Below are positions 20,341-30,000 of a DNA stretch of 64,000 bases, one piece after another. The position numbers were made by a program, and so were the translations under genes. The stretch's first letter is position 1, and each line of letters begins with the position of its first letter. The notes under the pieces were generated by a model, which was not told where the DNA came from, ran no database searches, and worked only from the letters and a program-made list of their open reading frames with translations. Source of the DNA: Methanoregula sp. (lineage in GTDB: Archaea > Halobacteriota > Methanomicrobia > Methanomicrobiales > Methanospirillaceae). The stretch lies in contig JAJRCF010000001.1 in the NCBI GenBank assembly GCA_028679075.1, positions 248,001 through 312,000 on the forward strand. Reading direction: 5' to 3'.

Positions 20341-21039
20341 ATGAGCATACGATTCCCGGTACACCTGTCGATAATCATGATTATCTTCCTGTTTGCATGC
20401 TGCACTCCGGCCCTTGCCTATTCCGGCGATGCAACCGGGCGGTACGCACAGGGCAATGCGTTCCTTGCTTCAGGGAATACTACCGATGCCATCGCGGCAT
20501 ACGATCAGGCAACCGGCCTTGAACCGGCATACTTCGAGGCGTGGGACGCAAAAGCGGACGCACTCAACCGTGACGGCCGGTTCTCCGAAGCACTGGACGC
20601 GTCCACCCGGGCCGTGGAGATCAATCCCGGGTATGTCCAGGGCTGGATCAACCGGGGCCAGATCCTCTATAACCTCGGGTATGTGTACGAAGACCAGATG
20701 AACGACCCGGCCCGGGCGAACGAATACTATACCCAGCAGGTCCTTGCATTCGAAAAGGCGATCGCGCTCGATCCCACAAATGCCGATGCCTGGTTTAACA
20801 AGGGATATGCCCTTGCCGGCATGAAGCGGTATGATGAAGCGATCGCTGCATTCGACAAGGTGAAGGAACTCAACCCGGATTACCCGAAGATCGACAAGAA
20901 CCGGCAGATTGCCCAGCAGCTCAGGGACGCAGCCGCACCTGATTATATGAAGTTTGCCCCGGTGTTCGCTTGTATTGCCGTGGTCATCATCGGCATAGTC
21001 ATCTGGTTCGTGTTCCTGCGGGAAAAAGAGGAGGAATAA
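20341..21039 (+). CDS. Membrane-anchored TPR protein
   Basis: About 232 residues: a signal peptide or N-terminal anchor (about 1-28, ending CTPALA), four TPR-like units (for example YAQGNAFLASGNTTDAIAAY and WFNKGYALAGMKRYDEAIAAF) and a C-terminal membrane helix (about 207-226) followed by FLREKEEE. The TPR part is therefore probably outside the membrane, acting in protein contacts. The frame extends upstream to 20281, but the ATG at 20341 opens directly on the signal peptide. It converges on the giant TPR gene, 56 bases away. Confidence 0.82.
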   Translation: MSIRFPVHLSIIMIIFLFACCTPALAYSGDATGRYAQGNAFLASGNTTDAIAAYDQATGLEPAYFEAWDAKADALNRDGRFSEALDASTRAVEINPGYVQGWINRGQILYNLGYVYEDQMNDPARANEYYTQQVLAFEKAIALDPTNADAWFNKGYALAGMKRYDEAIAAFDKVKELNPDYPKIDKNRQIAQQLRDAAAPDYMKFAPVFACIAVVIIGIVIWFVFLREKEEE

Positions 21040-21095
21040 TCCTTTTTACAAAAGACCAGACAGCCCGGTAATAAATTAAAAAAAAGCGGGACCGG

Positions 21096-24000
21096 TTACC
21101 GCCCTTTCTCATAACAGATCTTTGCTTCTTCGGGTTTCCCGATCTTGTCAAGCACATCCCCGATATCGTTCCAGCACTCCTTGCGCCCGGGATCGATCTC
21201 CAGCGCCCGCTTGAAAGCAGCGAGGGCGTCCTGGAACATGCCCATCTCCTGGAGCGCCCGGCCCTTGTGGATCCAGGCATCGACAAACTCCGGCTGGATA
21301 TGGAGCATTGCATCGAACGCCTCCACGGCTTCTTCATTCCGGCCAAGAGCAATCAGGGCACTCCCCCGCGTAAAGTACGCGATGGAGAACGTCGGATCGA
21401 TCAGTAAGGCACGGTCATAGAATTCGAGGGCTTCATCGTATTTCTGCCGGGCCGACAGGGCCATCCCCAGCCGTGTCAGTGCCTCGGTATTCTCCGGGTC
21501 CAGTACAAGCCCGCTCTCGTACGCCTTCTCTGCATCCGGATATTTCCCGAGATCATACAGGACATTTCCTTTTCCCATCCATGCCTCGACAAGGTTCGGG
21601 TCCAGCTCGATCCCCTTGTCAAAGGCCTCGATCGCGTCCCGGTTCATCCCGAGCTCGGCAAGGGAGACCCCCTTGTGGGCAAATACCGGCGGGAGGTGCT
21701 CGATCTCCAGTGCACGGTCATAGGACCCGATCGCCTCGCGGTATTGTTCGAGGGCTGCATAGGCCAGTCCCTTCTGGTCATGGATGACGGCCATCCGCGG
21801 CATGATCTCCAGTGCATGGTCGAATGCCGTGATCGCCGCATCGTAATTCGCCTGGTCAAAGAGTGCACGACCCTTCCAGAAGAATGCCTGCCAGCAGGAA
21901 GGGTTGATATCGATCGCCTGGTCAAAGGCTTTGGTTGCTCCTGTCGGGTTCGCAAGGGCGAGGAGCGCCCGGCCCTTTTCATACAGGGCACCCGCATTCC
22001 CTGGGGTGAGCACGAGGACCTGGTCAAAGGAGGCAATCGCCTCCTTGTATCTCCCGGTGTGGATCAGGGACCTCCCGCGCTCGTAGATCGCCTCGGCATA
22101 TTCATGCTGGATGGCAAGTGCCGCGTTGAACGCAGAAATCGACTCATCATACCGTTCGATGCGGGCAAGGGCAACACCCTTGTGGTAGTATGCCTCCGCG
22201 TAACGGTTGTTGTTTGCAAGGGCCATGTCAAACGCCGGGATCGCGTCCTCGTACTGGTGCTGTTCAAGGAGAGCACGGCCCTTGTAATAATAGGCTTCGG
22301 GATAATCCGGCTGGTGCAGGAGCGCCTGGTCGAATGCACTGACGGCTTCATCGGCACGATGTACTTTGATCAGGGCAATGCCCCGGAAGAGGTATGCCGC
22401 GGCATAGGACGGGTTGAGGGAAAGGGCGTGCTCGTAGTCCTGGAGGGCCGAATCGAACTGGCCGAGGCTGGCGCGTGAGATCCCGCGGTACAGCCAGGCT
22501 TCCGCAAAGCCGCCATTCTCCGATATCGCCCGGTCATATGCCGTGACAGCCTCATTGTTCATGGAGAGCATCGCAAGCGCCCGGCCCTTCTGGTAGTACG
22601 CTTCTGCACAGTCCGGGTGCTGTGCCAGCGCTGCCTCGAAATTCTTAAGGGCCTCCTGGTATTTCCCGAGCCTTAACAAGGAAAAGCCAAGGGAATAACT
22701 GGCACGTGCATCCTTTGGATCGATACCGAGGGCTTTGTTGAAGAAACTGACCGCGTCCTGGTCCCTGCCAAGAGCGGACATGGCCCTTCCCTTCCCCGTC
22801 CAGATACGGGCGAAATTGGGGCGGATCTTCAGGGCCTTGTCAAAGGCCTCGATCGCCTCGTCATACTGCGCGAGCTTTGCAAGTGCTGCCCCCTTATGGT
22901 ACAGGGCTTCCACATTCTTTGGCTGGAGGGCGAGTGCATTATCGAACGCAATCACCGCCTCTTTGAACATGCCCATATGGCACAGGGACCTTCCCTTGTC
23001 GTAATATGCCGACACATAATCCGGCCGGATCTCCATGGCCCGGTTGAAGGCCTCGATCGCATCCTCGAACCCGCGGGATGCATAGATCGCACTGCCCTTG
23101 AGGTACCAGGCATCGGCATTGGAGGGATCGATCTCGAGCGTCCGTATATAGGATTCAACGGCATCGTTGTGCCTGCCCAGTGCGGACAGGGCCTTGCCCC
23201 GGTGAAGCCATGCATCGATCGATTCCGGGAAGAGCTGGATCACGACATCGAACGCTTCGATCGCATCCTGGTACCTCCCGGTCTGGGAGAGGGAAAGCCC
23301 CTTGTGGTACGATGCCTGCCAGTTGTCGGAGTCCAGGTCGATATTCTTGTTGAAGGCAATGATCGCCTCGTCGTGCCGGCCAAGGTTTGCCAGGGCAAGA
23401 CCTTTGTTGTAATACACACCGGCATAGTTCCCGTCGATGCTGAGCACCTTGTCAAAGGTCTTGACCGCCTCGCGGAACATCCCCAGCGCCGAGAGGGCCC
23501 GGCCCTTGTCGTACAGCGCTTCCATATACGCGGGGTCGATCTCCAGTGCACGGTCGAAGACCTTGATCGCCTCCTCGTTCTTCCCCATCTTTACCAGGGC
23601 GGCACCCTTGAAATGGAGGGACGGGATGTGCATGGGCTGGACCGCAAGTGCGTTATTGTAGGCATCGACCGCTTCTTTTGGCATATCAAGGCTGTCGAAG
23701 GAACGGGCCCTCATGAAGAGGGCATCGAAATAGTCCGGCCGTATGCGGATCGCCTGGTTGAATGCGTGGATCGCATCGTCATGACGGTTGAGCCGGGACA
23801 GGGCCATGCCCTGTTCGAACCATGCCCTGTCATTATCCGGTGTCAGGGTCAGCAGGAGATGGTAGGAATCGACGGCTTCCTCGAACTTATCAAGGGCGAC
23901 ATACGATGCAGCGCGATAATACATCGCGTCGTGGTTTCCCGGGTCAGACCGGATTACCGTGTCGAATGCCTGGATCGCATCGCCATACCGTTTGAGGTCA

Positions 24001-27000
24001 TAGAGGGCATGCCCTTTCGCATGCCAGGCTTCGGTATGCTGCGGAGAGTGCTCGATGATCTTATCAAACGACTCAATGGCACGGTCATGGGATCCAAGTG
24101 CAGAGAGTGCACGCCCCTTTCCGAGGTATGCTTCTAGGTCATCCGGACGCTGTTCGAGCACATGGTCAAATGCGGGTACGGCCTCATCGAAATTCCCCAG
24201 CTGCATATAGGACTGGCTCAGGTGATACCATGCGTCCGTGAGGCTTGCGTCCAGGTCAAGGGTGACGGAGAGCGTGGATGCCGCATCAGAAAACCGGCCA
24301 AGGTGAAAGAGTGCCAGCCCTTTATGGTAGAGGGCAGGGACATACGAAGCATTGATCGAGAGCGTTGCATCGAATGCCGTTAGCGCTTCCTTGTACTGGG
24401 CCAGCCGCTCGAATGCGAGCCCCTTGTCGTAAAAGGCATTGAGGAAGTGCGGATCGATCGCGGTCGTGTTCTCGAATGCCTGGATCGCATCGCGGTCACG
24501 GTCAAGGCGCACCAGGGCAACGCCCTTGTCATACCACGCGTTGGCATATTTCCGGTTGATCGCGATGGCGCGGTCGTAGGATGCAACCGCCTCTTCATAC
24601 CGGCCCAGCTCCGATAATGCAATGGCACGGTCGTACCACCCGTTTGCATTTTTGGGGTCCAGGTCCAGGGCGTGGGTCAGGGCATCGATGGCCGGTTCAA
24701 ACTGGCCGAGCGAGAGGAGCGAACTCCCCTTCCTGAGCCAGGCTCCCCCGCAATGTTCATCGGCCTGGAGTACCTGGTCGAAACAGGGGATTGCTTCCTG
24801 GTAGCGTGCCAGATCGGAAAGCGACCGGCCTTTTAAGTACCAGGGGACCGGGTTATCGGGAGTGAGGGCAATGGCACGGTCAAAGGATTCCAGGGTCTCC
24901 TCAAACCGGCCAAGGTCGTAGAGAGTATTGCCCCGGAGCACCCAGACATCGGCATTGTTGTTTTCAATCTCCAGTGCACGGTCTATCGACTGGAGTGCGT
25001 CGTCAAACCGTGACAGCCGGGCAAGGGACCGCCCCTTCTGGTACAATACCTGGGAATTGTCCGGCTCCACTTCCAGCATCTTGTCAAACGCCTTGAGGGC
25101 GTTCTCATATTTTCCGAGCCCGAAGTATGAGAGCCCGGTCTGGTACACGGCATCGACGATTGACGTGTCATGGGTAAGGGCCTGTTTATAGGAGCGGATC
25201 GCCTTCTCATATTTCGCAAGTGCCTGGAGTGCCAGCCCCTTGTGGTAATGGGCCAGGGCAAAATCCGGGGTATGTTCGAGGGCATAGTCGAACGATGCAA
25301 TCGCATCCGGGTATTTCCCGAGCCGCGAGAGTGCACGCCCCTTCAGGTATGCGGCATCATACCAGGTAGCGTCGAGTTCAAGGGTACGGGTAAACGACTG
25401 AATTGCCTCCTCATCCCGGCCGAGCTCCGTTAATGCCTGCCCGCGGCTGAACACGGCCTGCACGGACTTCGGGTCAAACTCAATCGTTTTATCAAATGCA
25501 AGAAGGGCGGAGGAATAGTCTGCGAGTTTTGAGAGGCAGACCCCCTTGTCGAGCCATGCCGCTGCGTCTTCCGGTGCGAGGTCCAGGGTTCGGTTGAAGG
25601 ATTCCAGTGCGTCCTGCCACCGGCCGACCTGCATCAGGGAGTTCCCGCGGTAATACCAGAGTTCCCGGGTATTCAGCCCGATCGATACGGCACGGTCAAA
25701 TGCCGTGACGGCATCGTCATGACGGCTGAGGATTGCCAGTACCAGCCCTTTCTGGTACGCTGCATCCCGCATATCCGGCTGGAGCTCGAGGGTGCGATCG
25801 AATGCCGGAAGGGCGTCTTCGTATGTTTTGAGTGACCCCAGTTCACGCGCCTTGTTGTACCACGCGACAGCACAGGCATCGTCGAACGTGACGGCATTCT
25901 CGAATGCCGCAAGGGCGTCCTCGTGGAGGTTCTGTGCAGAAAGGGCAACGCCCTTGTAGTACCAGGCGGAGGCATTTTTCTGTTCGAGAGCGATCAGTTT
26001 CTCAAACATCGCATAGGCATCTTCCCACCGGCTGAGGTGGAGATACGCCTTCCCCCGGAAGAGCAGGGCTGTCGGGTTCTGGGGTTTGCGCTTCAACGAT
26101 TTGCCCAGCGATTCCACTGCCTCCTTATACCGGGCGAGGCGGTAAAGGGAATGTCCCTTGCAGGCAAGGAGCTCCGGGTTTGCCGTATCGTTTTCCAGCG
26201 CCCGGTCGAGTTCAATGACCGAGTCCTCGTACCGGGAAAGTTTTACGAGAGAGATACCCCGGCCCCGGTGTGCCCGCACATTTTCCGGATCCTGTGCAAT
26301 CACCCCGTCAAATGAGGAGATGGCCTCAGTATAGCGGTTGAGGAGCAGCAGGGACTCGCCTTTTGATAAGAGCGAGCGTGAGTCCTGCGGATCGATGGCA
26401 AGTGCCCGGTCCGCTGATGCGATCACGGCATCATACCGTTCAAGCCTGAACAGGCAGAGCGCCTGTTCGGTATGGACACGGGACGTGTTCAGGCCGAGCT
26501 CGATGGCGCGGCTGAACGCATTGAGCGCCTCTTCATGCCGGTCGAGCTGGGTGAGGGCGAGCCCCTTCTCAAACAGGATCTCGGCAACATCCGGTTTTAC
26601 CGCAAGGAAACCATCAAACGCTTCCACGGCCTTTGCATATTTTTCAAGGAGGACAAGCGCCCTGCCCTTCTCCTGCCATGCCTCGGTATTCGAAGGGTTG
26701 ATCTCGATGACCCGCGTGAACGCGGCAACCGCGTCGTCATACTCATGGCTGAGCATCTGGGCAAAACCCTTGTACAGGAATGCCCGCTCGCAGTCCGGGG
26801 AGATCCGGTTGACTTTTGCATATGCGGCGATCGCTTCCTTGTACGACCCGAGATGGTCCTGTGCACGGGCCAGCCCGTACAGTGCCGCGAGGTCCTTGGG
26901 ATGGACCGCCAGTACCTGTTCAAAGGCCGTTGCCGCTTCGCGGTGCCTCCCGAGTGCGGCAAGGGTCCGGCCATTCTCGAGGAAGGCCTCGGTGAAGTCC

Positions 27001-30000
27001 GGCATCAGCCGGTTGGCTTCATCAAAGGACGCTGCGGCCTCGGGCAGCCGTTTCAGGCGGAACAGGGCAATGCCCTTGTAATAGTAGGCTTCCCCGAACT
27101 CAGGGACCAGCCGGATGGCCTGGTCGAATGCCGCCACCGCATCTTCATCATTTCCGAGGCTGATCTGCGCCCGCCCCTTGTAGAACCAGGTATGGGGGTT
27201 CTCTGTCTCGATCTCCAGGGCATTGTTGTACGAGAGCACCGCTTCAGAGAACCGCTCGACCGCAAAGAGGCAGAACCCCCGGATCAGCCAGGCATTGGCA
27301 ATTTTCGGGTTTGTCTCCAGGGTCTTTGTCAGGATCTCGATCGCGTCGGTGAATTTTCCCAGCTCGGCGAAGGCCAGGCCCTTGTGGTAGAGGGCGTCCC
27401 TGTTGCCGGGATCGAGCTCAAGGGCCTGCGAAAACGCGGATGCCGCTTCATCCTGCCGCCCGAGGACCGCAAGCGCAAGGCCCTTCTGGTAAAGGGGATC
27501 GGCGTTCCGTGGATCGATGCTGATCGCGGCATCGAACGATACGATCGCATCCTCATGGTTCTCAAGACGGGCCAGCGCGAGCCCTTTCTGGTACTGGATT
27601 GCCGCATCCTCCGGGGTGATCTCAAGGGCGATGTTGAAGGACATGACCGCCTCTTCGAACATCCCGATCTCGGCAAGGGCAATTCCTTTCTGGTAGAATG
27701 CCGGGGTGTAGCTGGGTATCAGGCCAAGGACCCGGTCGAACGCTTCCACTGCTTCGAGATACTTTTCCAGGTGTGCCAGCGCGAGCCCGCGGTCATAATG
27801 GGTCATGGCATCCAAGGGATCGAGCTCGATCGAGTGGTCGAATGCCGGGACTGCATCGGCAAACCGTCCGAGCTCGGCAAAGGCCGTGCCTTTGCTGTGC
27901 CATGCTTCGGGAGATTCAGGCCGGATACTGATCGCCCGTTCAGCTGCTGACAGGGCATCTTCATTCCTGCCGAGGTCGTGCAGGGCTAATGACTTGCGGA
28001 GTGCAGCGTCGGCAAGCGACGGATCGGATTCAAGGGCATGGTCGAATGCTTCAACGGACTCCTGGTAGCGGCCGAGGGCATAGAGCGCGAGCCCGCGCTG
28101 GTGGTGGGCAGGGGCGTACCGGGGCGTGAGGGTGATGCAGGTGTCCAGGACCTGGATGGCATCGTTCTGCCGTTCCATCGCAATCAGGGCAAGACCATGG
28201 TGGTAGAAGGCCATCGCGTTTGCAGGGTCGAGCGTCTCGGTACGCTCGAATTCCACGACCGACTCCGCGGGATGCGACAGTGCCAGGAACGACAGCCCGG
28301 CATGATAATGCGCTTCGGCAGAGTTCGGGTCAAGCCGGATCGCAAGCGAATATTCTTCCAGCGCCTCGTCATGCTGGGAGAGGTCGGCAAGGGCCCGTGC
28401 CTTGTAGTAATGCGCCTGGAAATTGTTTGCATTCTCCACAATTGCCTTGTCGAAATCATGGATTGCATCCCGGTATTTCCCAAGGTTGTACAGGGCAATG
28501 CCTTTCCTCAGGCGTGCATCGGTGTACCGGGGTTTCAGCTGGAGGGTCTTGTCAAAGGCAAAGACCGCATCGCTGTGCCGGCCAAGGTCCCCGTAGGCCT
28601 TCCCCTTGTGATAGAATGCAAGGGCATTCTCCGGGTCGTAGATGAGGGCCTTGTCGAAGGCTTCCAGTGCGTCCTCGAACCTGCCGGTCTTTTCCAGTGC
28701 AATGCCGCGGTTGAAATGCCCGGGAGCATTGCTCGTATCTTTTGCCAGGTTCTTGTCGAAGGCTTCCAGCGCTTCGGGATATTTCCCGGTCTTCAGGAGC
28801 GCAAGGCCGAGATAATAGAAGGCCTCCGTGTAGGAAGGCTCAATCCCGATGGCCTGGTTCAGGGATACGATCGCATCCGGGTACCGGCCGATCTCGATCA
28901 TGGATCTGCCCTTGTTGTACCATCCCGGTGCGAAATCAGGGAGGATGGTGATGGTCTTCTCGAAACTGGTGATCGCGTCCCGGTGGTCCCCGAGCTTTGC
29001 GAGCGACAGCCCCTTGTGGAACTGCGCATCGCCGTTCTTCGGGTCGATCTCGAGCAGGATCTCAAAGACGTGGATCGCGCCCTCGAACCGGTTCACTTTC
29101 TCCAGTGCCAGGCCCTTGTAGTAGAATGCCTCGATACTCCGCTGGTTCAGTGCAATGGCGCTGTCAAAGGCATCGATGGCGTCCTGGTACCGGCCCATGT
29201 CAAAGAGTGCCCGGCCGTTCTTGATCCAGCCGGCCTCGTTGTCGGGTTCGATCTTTAAGGATTTTGCATAGGCAAGGATCGCATCATCCGTCCTGCCGAT
29301 CTGGTTGAGCGCATCACCCTTGCGCATCCAGATGTCATAGAGCGCCGGGTTGATCTCGAGCGCCCGGGTGTAAGCGCTGATCGCATCGGGGATCTTCCCA
29401 AGGTCGTATAACGCGGACCCTTTCCGGACCCACCCCTCCGAAAGGCCGGCATTGATCTCCAGTGCCTTCGTGTAGGCGTTGATGGCGTCCAGTTTCCGGG
29501 ACTGGCCGGACAGGGCATCCCCCTTCTGCATCCAGACATCGATGAGGGTCGGGTTGAGCGAGAGGATACGGTCGTCGGTCTCGATCACTTCAGGGTACCG
29601 CCCAAGGACAAAGAGGGACCGTGCCTTGCAGATCATCGCTTCGATCAGCGAAGGATTGACGGCAAGGCTCTGGTCAAGCAGCGGGATCGCTTCTTCATGG
29701 CGCGATACCGCGGCAAGGGCAATACCCTGGTACATGTAGCCGTCGGAAAGCGTTGGATCGAGCTGGGTTGCCTGCGCGAGCGTTGAGATCGCGTTCTCGT
29801 ACTGCTTTGACTGGAGATAGGCAAGCCCCATGTAATAATACGAGAGCGCATTTTCCGGTTCAAGGGTGAGGGCACTGGAAAAGGCCTTGACGGCATCATC
29901 GTACCGTTCCCGCTGGATCAGCGCGATTCCCCTGAAATGGTGGGCCTGCGCATTCGATGAATCGAGGGCAAGGGAACTGTCGAATGCCTTTATCGCATCA